DNA of 64,000 nucleotides from Chloroflexota bacterium (lineage in GTDB: Bacteria; Chloroflexota; Anaerolineae; J036; Brachytrichaceae): positions 1-64,000 of the forward strand of contig JANXLU010000012.1 in NCBI GenBank assembly GCA_025354985.1. The letters are read 5' to 3'. A program made the translations under genes and the position numbers. The notes below the pieces were generated by a model. That model was not told where the DNA came from. It was given only the letters and a program-made list of their open reading frames with translations, and did no database searches. Of this stretch, positions 43,132 through 52,290 are shown one piece after another (the first letter of the stretch is position 1; each line of letters begins with the position of its first letter).

Positions 43132-46118
43132 GTCTGAAATATGTTCTAAATTCAATGCGCAAGCGCGTGCTGCGCACGATCATTATTGCACTTGCCCTCA
43201 CGATGGGCGTTGCCCTTGTGGGCGCTTTGCTTGCGCTGGTAGACACCCAACGACAATTTAGCGTGCAGGCCGTTGGAACATCGACTGGTGGGTTCGACCT
43301 AGGCATCTCTCGTACAGACCTCGCCGCTTCACCATTCTTTGATTACGCGGGTGTGGCAACCGCCGCAAGCAAATCATATGACCGGATCGCGCAATCTCAT
43401 CCTCGTATCCAGGTAGGCTCCGAGGCCCGCATGGCAGGGGCCTTCGACGGACAGGTGGTCACCGTTGTAGCGCTGGACGGCAATCAGGACGATTTGGTGA
43501 CCTTGGCAATCGGGCGTCCCAACACGGGCGGTGTCGGCGGCTTGAACATTCGAATTGGTGGTGCTCGCGGTGGCCCCGGTGGCGGGGGTGGCCCACCCGG
43601 TGGCGGAGGTGGCCCACCCGGTGGTGGTGGACCTGCAGGCGGTGGGCGAGCTGGTCAGACCAATCGGCCAAACGCAGGTCGCGGCGGTGTTCAAGGAACC
43701 TATCCTCCTGAACCCGGGCAGATCTTTCTCGATAGCGCTACCGCAGGCGTTCTCGGCGCATCCGTTGGTGATCAAGTCCAGCTTGCATACGCCTTGCCGG
43801 CACCCAGAGAGCTTGGCCAGGCTGTGATCACATCCACGAGCAGCCCCCGATTGGTTGCAAAATTTACCGTCAGTGGCGTCGGCACATTGGATGGTCTGAC
43901 AACCGATGCAACCAACGCCGTGATCATGCAACTATCAGATGCGCAGTCCTGGCTCCAGGTCCCTAATTTAGCCAACCAACTATTGCTGGTTTGGCAGGCT
44001 GCCACAGGTGGTTCCAACGATGCAACGGCAACCGTGTCCTCAGCCCGCAACGTGGGTGAGGAAGTTCGCACCGGGTTGCAACAGCAGTTGGGATCGGACT
44101 TCAATGTCACGCTTCCGAAATATACCCGGCTGGAAAGCAACGCGCAAGCTTTTACCTTTCAACAAACCTTTATCACCCTTTACGGCTTGTTGAGCATGGG
44201 AATCATCGGCTTGATGGTCAACGCTCTGATGAACACCACCGTGCTGGAAATGAAACACGACCTGGCGGTTTTGCGCGTACTCGGCTCAGCCCGATACCGC
44301 ATGTTTGAAATTGTCATTGTGGAAGTACTACTTCTGGGTGCTGTGGGAATTATTCTAGGATTGCTGGTCGGCAGGGCGCTAAACGACTTCATACTGGTCC
44401 CTACGCTGCTTGCAAATCTTAATCTGCCCAGTGGTGTGCGGGCAGCATGGACAATCCAAACAGTTTTAATCCCAACCGGAATCACGATTGTTGTGCTTAC
44501 CTTGGCGACGATCAGCCCCGCCCGGGCGGCTGCCAACACCAAGGTCATGATTGTGCTGAACCCTTCTGCCGCGGATCAGCCCACACTGGATGACTTGAGC
44601 AAGCTTCGCGAGCGCAAGGCCCAGACCGGTTTGTTGCTGGGGGGTTTTATTTTGATCGCGTTTAGCGCGCTCACGTTGATCGTTGTGCCCACCGTGTTCC
44701 GCTCGGAAGACGCAACTGGCACGGCAATCATCCAGTTCGGCTCGCTGCTGCTTATGGTCATTGGCGCCTCGCTCCTGTTTTACTTCTTCACAGCGCCGCT
44801 GGAACGACTCTTGATTTCGCTCTACCAGCTGGTAAACCCCACTGCAGGATATTTTGCCGGGCGCTACGCACTGCGTGGCAAGGGGCGCAATGCGCTGATT
44901 TCGCTGATGGTGGTAATGAGTGGTGTCCTCCCCTGTTTGCTTGCAACCCAACTCGCTTTGCAAAAGGCAAACGTGGAAACGGACTCGCAATTTAATAGCG
45001 GCGCACAAATTGTCGCCACCACGCGCAGCGCCGGAGGGAACTTCAATTTCTTTAGGCGCGGAGTTCGTACGGATGTCAATCTTTCAGACGCCGATGTTGC
45101 CGCGGTAAAGAGTCAAAAGGGTATCGGCACAGTTATTGGCGTTGCCGACAACCTGCCAAATATGGCTGTTAGCGACATCATTGGTTTGAGATCTGAAAAC
45201 GTAAGTTATGTTGGCGTTGAAGGCGACCTTAACACTGTGCTCTACCCAACGCTTTTCCGCTGGATCGGTGGAGATTCCGGAACGCTTACTCAGATCGTAA
45301 CCGATCCAAGCGGGGCAATCATCTCGCAAGGTTTGAGCCAATTTCTCGATCTCAAGGTCGGCGATCCAATCGTCCTCAAAGGACGGGGAACCGACCATTC
45401 GAAAACCCTCAAAATCATTGGTATCGTCGCGCGCGTTCCTGGATTTACCCGCTATTTCACTCGTAACAAAGTGGATGCAGATCGCAGTGGCATCTTTATG
45501 AACCTTGGTACCTATCGCGATTTGATGGCTGATCCCGCACAGGGCAAGCCCGATTTGACAACAAATGTGCTCACAAAGCTTTTCGCAACGGTAGCGCCAG
45601 GCGTCGACGAATCAAACATTCTCCGTGGATTGCGCACGTTTCTTGGCAATCAAAACGATATGACCGTTGTAGCCACGTCCGAACAGGTGGCGCAACAGCA
45701 AAATCAACTCGGTCAAAGCGAGATTTTTATTATTCTCTTAACTGGACTGTCCATGGTCACCGCCATCTTTGGTGTGTTGGCTGTAATGTATACCGCGGTC
45801 ATGGGCCGTCGCAGCGAGATCGGAATGCTCAAGGCCGTTGGTGCCGCGCGTGGCGCGCTCCGTGGCGTTTTTGTTGGTGAGGCAGTCATTACGACCCTTG
45901 CCGCCGGTATTGCGGGGATCGTTGCCGGAACATTGCTGGGATATGCCTTTGAAGGCACACAGCGAATACAGAATGACCAGATTATCCGCCTAGCGTTTGA
46001 TTTCCAAACGGCCGGGCTGATCGTTGTCATGGTATGCCTGGCAGCGGTGTTCAGTTCAATCCTTGCAACGCAACCCGTCATTACACAAAAGGCCATCAAA
46101 ATCCTCAGGGAGCGATAA
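43128..46118 (+). CDS. FtsX-like permease of the MacB-type exporter, with Gly/Pro-rich insert
   Basis: A 996-residue permease with an N-terminal membrane segment (RTIIIALALTMGVALVGALLALV) and a periplasmic domain. A first FtsX core is at about residues 345-480 (MKHDLAVLRVLGSARYRMFEIV), then more membrane segments and a second external domain. A second core follows (MGRRSEIGMLKAVGAARGALRGVFVGEAV). Residues about 143-176 are a low-complexity GGGGGPPGG insert encoded partly by two 21-bp tandem repeats. With the ATPase and the two downstream adaptors it should form a tripartite-type exporter. The substrate is unknown. Confidence 0.88.
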   Translation: MSLKYVLNSMRKRVLRTIIIALALTMGVALVGALLALVDTQRQFSVQAVGTSTGGFDLGISRTDLAASPFFDYAGVATAASKSYDRIAQSHPRIQVGSEARMAGAFDGQVVTVVALDGNQDDLVTLAIGRPNTGGVGGLNIRIGGARGGPGGGGGPPGGGGGPPGGGGPAGGGRAGQTNRPNAGRGGVQGTYPPEPGQIFLDSATAGVLGASVGDQVQLAYALPAPRELGQAVITSTSSPRLVAKFTVSGVGTLDGLTTDATNAVIMQLSDAQSWLQVPNLANQLLLVWQAATGGSNDATATVSSARNVGEEVRTGLQQQLGSDFNVTLPKYTRLESNAQAFTFQQTFITLYGLLSMGIIGLMVNALMNTTVLEMKHDLAVLRVLGSARYRMFEIVIVEVLLLGAVGIILGLLVGRALNDFILVPTLLANLNLPSGVRAAWTIQTVLIPTGITIVVLTLATISPARAAANTKVMIVLNPSAADQPTLDDLSKLRERKAQTGLLLGGFILIAFSALTLIVVPTVFRSEDATGTAIIQFGSLLLMVIGASLLFYFFTAPLERLLISLYQLVNPTAGYFAGRYALRGKGRNALISLMVVMSGVLPCLLATQLALQKANVETDSQFNSGAQIVATTRSAGGNFNFFRRGVRTDVNLSDADVAAVKSQKGIGTVIGVADNLPNMAVSDIIGLRSENVSYVGVEGDLNTVLYPTLFRWIGGDSGTLTQIVTDPSGAIISQGLSQFLDLKVGDPIVLKGRGTDHSKTLKIIGIVARVPGFTRYFTRNKVDADRSGIFMNLGTYRDLMADPAQGKPDLTTNVLTKLFATVAPGVDESNILRGLRTFLGNQNDMTVVATSEQVAQQQNQLGQSEIFIILLTGLSMVTAIFGVLAVMYTAVMGRRSEIGMLKAVGAARGALRGVFVGEAVITTLAAGIAGIVAGTLLGYAFEGTQRIQNDQIIRLAFDFQTAGLIVVMVCLAAVFSSILATQPVITQKAIKILRER
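43587..43628 (+). repeat. Two 21-bp tandem repeats encoding Gly/Pro
   Basis: Two adjacent 21-base units beginning GGTGGCCCACCCGGTGG (43587-43607 and 43608-43628), differing at two of the last four bases. They encode GGPPGGG twice and keep the reading frame. The repeat is likely to vary in copy number between strains. Confidence 0.8.
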
Positions 46119-46120
46119 AA

Positions 46121-47338
46121 ATGTCACTACGAAAGGTTCTCATGCCACTTGCAACTATGGTGGCATTACTAGCCGCGCTTATGTCTTGCACATCGACCAC
46201 GCCAGCCGTTGACGCTGGCGCAACTGGAGGCGGTCGAAATCCGGGGGGCGGTCAGGGTGGCGGAAGAAACACTGGTGGCAACCAGACTACCGATGCGACG
46301 GCAGTGCCTACCGGTGCCATCGTTTCCGTGCCAATCATCGCGGTAGACGGCGTATTGACACTTGCAAGTCCCCCAGCCACGGCCTCATTTGAAACGTCCG
46401 GCCGGGTAATTGCAGTTAATGTCCGACCCGGCATGTCGGTAAAAACAGGCGATGTCCTTGCAATGTTGGATGGAACTGCCTTGAGCCTTACACTGCAGCT
46501 GGCTCAGGAAAAGCTCGCGCTGCAACAGGCTCAAATTGCGAAGAGCCTGGCGCCAGCTCTTGGAACGGACTTGGATACGGCTCGCGCGTCACTGGCATCT
46601 GCGCATGCCAGTTACAACATCGCGCGACAGAGTGCAACGGCACTGGATATCGACAGTGCATTGCGGTCATGGAATCAAGCGAAAAACACACTGTATAACA
46701 CCCAGCTCAACCGGGATTCAGTTTGTGCCACCAATAAGGGTGGCAAGTGTGATGTTGCCGAGCTCGGCGTGAAGAGCGCGGAGGTAAGTGAACGCGCTGC
46801 ACACGACAAATATCTTGTCATCCAACAGCCCCCAACCCAGGATAAGCTCACCCAAAGCTGGTCCGGGGTTGTTCAGGCCCAAACCGCTCTTGCCAAGCTT
46901 GAAGCGAGTGCCACCACCGAGCAAAAGAAAATCTATGACTTGCAACTAGCGCAGGCCACCCTTGCCGTCCAGCGCGCTCAGCGCGACTTGGCCAAACTGA
47001 AATTACTTTCTCCATGCGATTGTAGGGTGCAGGCTGTAACTCTTGCGCTCGGAGGCACGGAAACCGGTTCGGTTACCCTCCTAGAACCCTCACAATTGCA
47101 GTTTCAAACGACCAACCTGAGCGAGCGCGATGTTATAAACGTGCGACCTGGGATGAAGGCTGTGATACGGCTTAAGGCGGTTGTCCAGCCGATTCCAGCA
47201 AAGGTCGGTGTAATCCTACCTATAAGCTCGGGCGCCCAGGGCACGACAGCACTGTTTACCACGTTGATCACACCAGATGTCGCTGATCCCGCCCTGTTAC
47301 CCGGAATGACCGGGCAGGCGGAAATCGCCACGAAGTAA
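46121..47338 (+). CDS. HlyD-type adaptor lipoprotein with paired cysteines (first copy)
   Basis: A 405-residue adaptor, ATG two bases after the permease stop. The signal ends ALMSC (Cys23), followed by a Gly/Asn-rich linker. A half-lipoyl motif (GRVIAVNVRPGMSVKTGDVLAMLD) leads into an Ala/Gln-rich coiled-coil hairpin. Its tip carries two cysteines (Cys202 and Cys210, in VCATNKGGKCD). The second half-lipoyl motif is LLSPCDCRVQAV (Cys299, Cys301), where ordinary adaptors read APFDGVV. The downstream gene encodes a paralogue with the same cysteine pattern. Confidence 0.87.
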   Translation: MSLRKVLMPLATMVALLAALMSCTSTTPAVDAGATGGGRNPGGGQGGGRNTGGNQTTDATAVPTGAIVSVPIIAVDGVLTLASPPATASFETSGRVIAVNVRPGMSVKTGDVLAMLDGTALSLTLQLAQEKLALQQAQIAKSLAPALGTDLDTARASLASAHASYNIARQSATALDIDSALRSWNQAKNTLYNTQLNRDSVCATNKGGKCDVAELGVKSAEVSERAAHDKYLVIQQPPTQDKLTQSWSGVVQAQTALAKLEASATTEQKKIYDLQLAQATLAVQRAQRDLAKLKLLSPCDCRVQAVTLALGGTETGSVTLLEPSQLQFQTTNLSERDVINVRPGMKAVIRLKAVVQPIPAKVGVILPISSGAQGTTALFTTLITPDVADPALLPGMTGQAEIATK

Positions 47339-47350
47339 CAAACACGATCC

Positions 47351-48553
47351 ATGAACTTTCGACTAAAGATTAGACAACCCTTGCTCATTCTTGCAAGTCT
47401 TGTGCTTGCCGCCTGCACCACGAGTACCCCAGCGCCAACCGTCGCAATTCCCCGCGGCGGAAATGGGGCACGCGCAGCAACGACTCCAACAGCCGTTCCG
47501 TCACAAATCATTGCAACACAAAGCATCGTAACCGTCGATGGCGCCTTGTCTTTGAATTCCCCGGCGCTTGCGCTGGGATTTGGCACAAGTAGCAAAGTGC
47601 GGTCGGTCAAAGTCAAAGTTGGCCAGACTGTAAACCTTGGCGACGTATTGGCCACGATAGATGATGCGGCACTGCAAGATGCGGTCATCGATGCCCAGGC
47701 AAATCTGGACGCTATCAGGGCTTCAGTGGCACAGCAGGCTATTCCAGCAACGAAAGAAGATATCGCGGCAGCCGAGGCGTCTCTCAACAGCGCATATGCA
47801 AGTTATAACACTGTGAGCGCCGGTAGCTTGGCGTCCGACATCGAAGCATCACGCAAGAGCGTGGAAGGCGCTCGAATCAGCCTTCAAAGTTCACAAGCTT
47901 CACGCGACCTTGCGTGCAGCAGCAGACAGGGTACCACCAGCGAGTCATGCAAACAAGCTGAGGCCTCGCTCGGTAATGCGTATGAAGGCTGGATTTCCGC
48001 GCAGGATGTGCTGAACAAGATACTTGCGCCTCCAACCGGTGACGCGCTGACACAGTCATACGCCTCGATCGTTTCGGCCAAAAACAAGCTGGCAGCACTT
48101 AAGGCGGGTATTTCCGACACCCAGCAGAAAATTAACGACACACAAATTGTGCAAGCCGCCGCCGCACTGCAGCGGGCGCAAGATGCTCTGGCATCTTCGC
48201 AGTTGATCGCGCCTTGCCAATGTATCGTCCAGGACGTCACCATATCGCCGGGAAGCAATGCCGGCTCAACCGCGTTCACGCTCGTAAATCTTTCCGGAAT
48301 TCAGTTCAAAACCACAAATGTTTCCGAGCGGGATATCGCAAAGCTGAAGCCCGGCGCAACTGCGTCGGTTCGGCTCAGATCCTATGCAGAACCGATGACA
48401 GCCCACGTTGCGAGCATACTTGCACAGTCGTCCGGGACCCAAGGGAACACGGCAACCTTCACAGTTTTGCTTGATATCGATAAATCACCTCGCCTGTTAC
48501 TGCCTGGCATGACCGGCCAGGCCGACGTGACGGTCGGGCCAGGTTCACCTTAG
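47351..48553 (+). CDS. HlyD-type adaptor lipoprotein with paired cysteines (second copy)
   Basis: A 400-residue paralogue of the preceding adaptor, 12 bases downstream. The lipoprotein signal ends LVLAAC (Cys22). After GNGARAATTPTAVP comes the half-lipoyl segment SSKVRSVKVKVGQTVNLGDVLATID, then a coiled-coil hairpin with Cys189 and Cys200 near its tip, and LIAPCQCIVQDV (Cys289, Cys291) at the second lipoyl half. The beta-barrel end (FKTTNVSERDIAKLKPGATASVRL) is nearly parallel to the first copy. Two non-identical adaptors may assemble as a mixed ring. Confidence 0.87.
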   Translation: MNFRLKIRQPLLILASLVLAACTTSTPAPTVAIPRGGNGARAATTPTAVPSQIIATQSIVTVDGALSLNSPALALGFGTSSKVRSVKVKVGQTVNLGDVLATIDDAALQDAVIDAQANLDAIRASVAQQAIPATKEDIAAAEASLNSAYASYNTVSAGSLASDIEASRKSVEGARISLQSSQASRDLACSSRQGTTSESCKQAEASLGNAYEGWISAQDVLNKILAPPTGDALTQSYASIVSAKNKLAALKAGISDTQQKINDTQIVQAAAALQRAQDALASSQLIAPCQCIVQDVTISPGSNAGSTAFTLVNLSGIQFKTTNVSERDIAKLKPGATASVRLRSYAEPMTAHVASILAQSSGTQGNTATFTVLLDIDKSPRLLLPGMTGQADVTVGPGSP

Positions 48554-48580
48554 GCAGCCCGAGCGGGAAAACGCCAAAGG

Positions 48581-48586
48581 TACAAT
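48581..48586 (+). promoter_or_regulatory. -10 box of the rhodanese gene (near-leaderless)
   Basis: TACAAT ending eight bases before ATG 48595. Because AAAGG also lies five bases before an in-frame TTG at 48586, the start may alternatively be that TTG with a normal ribosome-binding site. Confidence 0.4.
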
Positions 48587-48594
48587 TGCCCGCC

Positions 48595-48915
48595 ATGATC
48601 AAGCAATTGAGTGTTATTGACTTGGCCCAACGTCTGCAGCAACCCAATCCGCCGGTACTGATCGATGTGCGTGAGCCATTTGAATATGAGATCGCACACG
48701 TTCCGGGTACGCACTTGCATGTTCTAAACGATATCGGTGTCTGGAGCAAAACTCTTGACAAATCAGGTGAATACGTACTTATTTGTCACCTTGGCGGACG
48801 CAGCCAAACGGCCTGCCAACTCTTGCAAAGCATGGGATTTTCCAAGCTTGCAAATTTAGCGGGTGGCACTGACGCTTGGGCGCAACATGTTGACCCGGGT
48901 ATGCGCCGTTACTAG
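48595..48915 (+). CDS. Rhodanese-like sulphurtransferase domain protein
   Basis: A 106-residue single rhodanese domain. Typical segments are VLIDVREPFEYEIAHVPGTHLH and the loop VLICHLGGRSQTACQLL, whose active-site cysteine opens CHLGGR, then GFSKLANLAGGTDAWAQHVDP. It probably carries persulphide sulphur in the cytoplasm, or acts in thiol signalling. It lies after the exporter operon and may be separately transcribed. Confidence 0.92.
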   Translation: MIKQLSVIDLAQRLQQPNPPVLIDVREPFEYEIAHVPGTHLHVLNDIGVWSKTLDKSGEYVLICHLGGRSQTACQLLQSMGFSKLANLAGGTDAWAQHVDPGMRRY

Positions 48916-48973
48916 ACCGGCCTGCGCAAGCCCGGAAGCTGACCATGAATTTTCAGGATCGGCCCCAAACATA

Positions 48974-51900
48974 ATGCGATCGCCCGTCAGGCGCTTTTTT
49001 ACCGTCATTGTTAGAGTGCTGCTTGCCGCGGCCGTCTTTGGTTCGACAGCAGCCGCTCCGGTGAATGCCCAAACTCCTGTGCCGCCGCCCCTGCCCTTTG
49101 CGGCCAAGGCCCAGTCTGTTTTGCGCGGAATGTCACCTAACGCCCGGGTCGGGCAACTGTTTGGGATCAGCTATATGGGCAATGACGCAGCTGTCCTGGC
49201 GGATTTGAATGAACTGTTGATTAGTTACCGCGTTGGCGGCGTTCAACTCCGTGCCGCCAACCAGAATTTCACAAATACGCCGGACGTTTTGCGCCAAGTT
49301 GCCGAGCTGACCAACCGTTTGCAGATAGTAGCTTCCGCCCAATCCTTTGCCGAAATTCCAACACTATTACAGACATCTTCTTCCCCGACTGCGACACAGC
49401 GATTGCAGGAAACGATACCCCTGTTTATTTCTTTATCGCAGGAAGGCGATGGATGGCCAAACAGTGAACTGACCCAGGGTGTATCGGCGCTCCCGAGTCA
49501 GCTTGCAATCGGTGCAACCTGGAAGCCCGATTACGCGGATCAGCTTGGCCGCATGTTGGGTGGCGAGCTGGAACGCATTGGCATCAACATGCTGCTGGGC
49601 CCTGTGCTAGACGTACTTGATTCGCCCCGCCCTGGACAGCCCGGCGACAGCGGAACGCGTGTGTTTGGAGGCGACCCATTTTGGGTAGGTCAATTTGGAG
49701 CAGCTTTTGTTGCCGGCGCCCATCTCGGCAGCAACAACCGGTTGGCGGTGGTTGCAAAAAACTTTCCAGGTCTTGGCGGTGCCGATCGCAATGTGGAGGA
49801 TGAAATTCCAACGGTGCAAAAGTCACTCGAACAGCTGCGCTCATTTGACCTCGCACCATTCTTTGCCCTGATGCAATTCGACCCCAAACCAGAAGGCAAA
49901 GTCAACGCAAGCCGTGCCGATGGGCTGTTAATGACGCACATCCGGTACCGCGGATTTCAAGGCAATATTCGCGCAAACACCCGTCCCGTCAGTCTTGATC
50001 CGCAGGCCTATGACGCCTTGATGAAACTGCCCGAAATTTCACCATGGCGCGCCGCTGGCGGAGTAACGTTTTCCGATTCACTGGGGTTGCGGTCTGTCCG
50101 CAGATACGACGATCCAACCGAAAAGACGTTTAATGCTCGCAAAGTGGCGCAAGATGCTTTCGTAGCCGGCAATGATGTACTCATGCTCGGAAATTTTGCG
50201 ATTCACGACTCCTGGTCCGAGCAACTTGCAAACATCAAAGACACGATCGTCTTCTTTCGTGAGCAGTATTCCAAGGATCCGCAATTTGCCGCCCGTGTTG
50301 ACGCTGCAGTGCTGCGAATTCTGAGCCTTAAATTGCGACTCTATGGAGGCAACCCGCTTCTTGGCAGCATCCTCGTCAACGTAGACCGTGCAGCGCAACT
50401 TCCCAAAACCGATGATCCAACAACGCGCCAGTTCGCCGACATTCTAAATACGGTGGCCAAAGACGGTGCAACACTGCTGTCGCCCAGCCCGCGCGAGCTG
50501 CCCGTACTACTTCCACAGCCGCCGGGCAAGGATGATGTTCTTGTATTTCTGACAGACGACCGTCGTATTCAGGAGTGCCCCAAATGCGGTCCGTATCAAG
50601 CAATTGGAAAAACCGCACTCCAGGACATTGCCTTAAAGCTTTACGGACCCAGCACAACCGGGCAGCTCACACCGGCAAAAGTATCGTCGTTTACGTTCAC
50701 CGAGCTCGCCGACGGCATGCGCCTGACAACCACAGTCCCACAGTCTGAAACAGGGGACGTGGCAACAGTCACGATTAGCGAAACTTTGACGACGCCGCGT
50801 GCAATCTCCGCCCGCGTGCGGCCGGCGCTCGAGGCCGCAACGTGGATTGTGATCGGGATGATCGATCTCAAACCCGGAGAGCGCTCTGCACGCATGCTCA
50901 AGGACTTTCTTGATCAGCGCGGCGACTCCCTACGGGACAAGAAGGTGATCGTGTTTGGCATGGGGCCACCTTATTATCTGGACGCAACGCAAATCAGCAA
51001 GATAACTGCGTACTACGGCATCTATGGCCGCTCACCTGCCTCACTAGAGGCCGCTGTCAGAGTGCTTTTCCAGGAGTTTGTTCCAACTGGCTCGTCGCCC
51101 GTTACTGTGGGCGCGCTGAACTACGTGCTCAGCCAGCAGACTACACCGAACGCAACGCAAATCATTCCTTTGGCCAACACATTGTTGCCTCAGCTTCCCG
51201 CCGGTGTGGCGGCTACGCTCACACCTCTCGTTCGCGCAACCTTACCCCCAACCGCAACCGCAACGATCCTCCAACCAAAAATTGGCGACAAGATCAAACT
51301 AAGCGCGGGCCCGGTTTTGGATCGGAACAACCGCATCGTCCCTGATGGAACGCCTGTGCAATTTGTCCTCAATTTCCAGACCGAGCGAATCGAGCAAACC
51401 CTGGCCGCGATAAGTACACGTAACGGCATCGCGGAAACCACTCTTACTCTTGAACGCAAGGGTCGTTTGGACATACGGGCGGAAAGCAACGAAGCGCGTA
51501 TATCTGAACGCGTCCAAGTCACCATTGACGACAACAACGTCGGTAACATTGAGACGATCCGGCCCACGGTCGTGCCCGCCAGCCCGTTACCAATCCCAAC
51601 AGCCACGGTCCTGCAAAAACCTACGGAACCACCCACGTCAACTCCGATTCCGCCCCAGCCCATTCCAGAACCCGTTCGGGCCAACTTCAGTTCGTTTGTC
51701 GCCACGCTGGTGCTCATGTTGCTGCTGGCGCTGCTCACAATGGCCGTGTTAAGTGGCAGCAGGCGCGTCATCCTGCCAGACCGGTGGCGTGCCGTCCTCT
51801 GGAGTTGGATTGGCGGCTGGCTTGCCTATGTGCTTGTTGCAATCGGGGTTCCGGGAACCAATTCGATCACAAAAAGCCTGACGTGGGGGGGTTCCGTAAT

Positions 51901-51982
51901 GGTCGCGGTCGCAGCTGCGATCATAATTATGATTATTTCAATTCTGCGACGGCTGGTAATTGCCGAACAGCAACAACCATGA
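48974..51982 (+). CDS. Membrane-anchored glycoside hydrolase family 3-like protein
   Basis: A 1002-residue protein with a signal peptide ending VNAQ, then a GH3 N-terminal TIM barrel (residues about 35-440), starting RGMSPNARVGQLFGISY. The nucleophile Asp368 is kept in VTFSDSLGLRS. The loop that reads KHFPGxG...DxH in NagZ-type N-acetylglucosaminidases is instead KNFPGLGGADRNVE (Lys262, Asn273, Glu275), so the catalytic Asp/His dyad is replaced. A GH3 C-terminal-like region, an Ig-like domain (about 770-860) and a Pro-rich linker follow. Three hydrophobic segments at the end anchor it. Start ATG 48974 fits the signal peptide. Confidence 0.83.
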   Translation: MRSPVRRFFTVIVRVLLAAAVFGSTAAAPVNAQTPVPPPLPFAAKAQSVLRGMSPNARVGQLFGISYMGNDAAVLADLNELLISYRVGGVQLRAANQNFTNTPDVLRQVAELTNRLQIVASAQSFAEIPTLLQTSSSPTATQRLQETIPLFISLSQEGDGWPNSELTQGVSALPSQLAIGATWKPDYADQLGRMLGGELERIGINMLLGPVLDVLDSPRPGQPGDSGTRVFGGDPFWVGQFGAAFVAGAHLGSNNRLAVVAKNFPGLGGADRNVEDEIPTVQKSLEQLRSFDLAPFFALMQFDPKPEGKVNASRADGLLMTHIRYRGFQGNIRANTRPVSLDPQAYDALMKLPEISPWRAAGGVTFSDSLGLRSVRRYDDPTEKTFNARKVAQDAFVAGNDVLMLGNFAIHDSWSEQLANIKDTIVFFREQYSKDPQFAARVDAAVLRILSLKLRLYGGNPLLGSILVNVDRAAQLPKTDDPTTRQFADILNTVAKDGATLLSPSPRELPVLLPQPPGKDDVLVFLTDDRRIQECPKCGPYQAIGKTALQDIALKLYGPSTTGQLTPAKVSSFTFTELADGMRLTTTVPQSETGDVATVTISETLTTPRAISARVRPALEAATWIVIGMIDLKPGERSARMLKDFLDQRGDSLRDKKVIVFGMGPPYYLDATQISKITAYYGIYGRSPASLEAAVRVLFQEFVPTGSSPVTVGALNYVLSQQTTPNATQIIPLANTLLPQLPAGVAATLTPLVRATLPPTATATILQPKIGDKIKLSAGPVLDRNNRIVPDGTPVQFVLNFQTERIEQTLAAISTRNGIAETTLTLERKGRLDIRAESNEARISERVQVTIDDNNVGNIETIRPTVVPASPLPIPTATVLQKPTEPPTSTPIPPQPIPEPVRANFSSFVATLVLMLLLALLTMAVLSGSRRVILPDRWRAVLWSWIGGWLAYVLVAIGVPGTNSITKSLTWGGSVMVAVAAAIIIMIISILRRLVIAEQQQP

Positions 51983-52290
51983 ATGTATTAAAACGATTAT
52001 TTGGTGGGACAGCCAACAATAAGCCGGATGGGAATCGTGATCCGTACGGCCTGATATATTTTGTGAAGGGTAACAAGTGCGGTGCTATTACCCGGGTCCG
52101 CATTGATGCGCGTAATGATCTGAGCGTTGGCGAGGGAGGCGGTTTCCACGTTCATAAAACCATTGTTGACAGCAAATGCTATGGTCAAGTTGAAATCGAT
52201 CTTGGATTTGATGACAACCGCAAGGAAGTAGAGCGTTCGATTACGGGCGGTGAATTTGTGAGCCGAGAGGCATGGGAGGCCCGTTCATGA
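51979..52290 (+). CDS. Conserved small protein of unknown function
   Basis: A 103-residue protein whose ATG overlaps the GH3 stop (ATGA) and whose stop overlaps the SIS gene start (ATGA), so it is translationally coupled on both sides. It begins MNVLKRLFGGTANNKPDG and has a compact middle with GLIYFVKGNKCGAITRVRIDARNDLS and two cysteines (in NKCG and SKCYG). It ends with an acidic-basic helix. I do not recognise the family. The position suggests a role with the cell-wall sugar genes around it. Confidence 0.7.
   Translation: MNVLKRLFGGTANNKPDGNRDPYGLIYFVKGNKCGAITRVRIDARNDLSVGEGGGFHVHKTIVDSKCYGQVEIDLGFDDNRKEVERSITGGEFVSREAWEARS

Noticed and set aside
43566-43643. CRISPR-like or intergenic repeat array
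   Set aside because: The 21-bp repeats are inside a coding frame, adjacent with no spacers, and encode Gly/Pro linkers.
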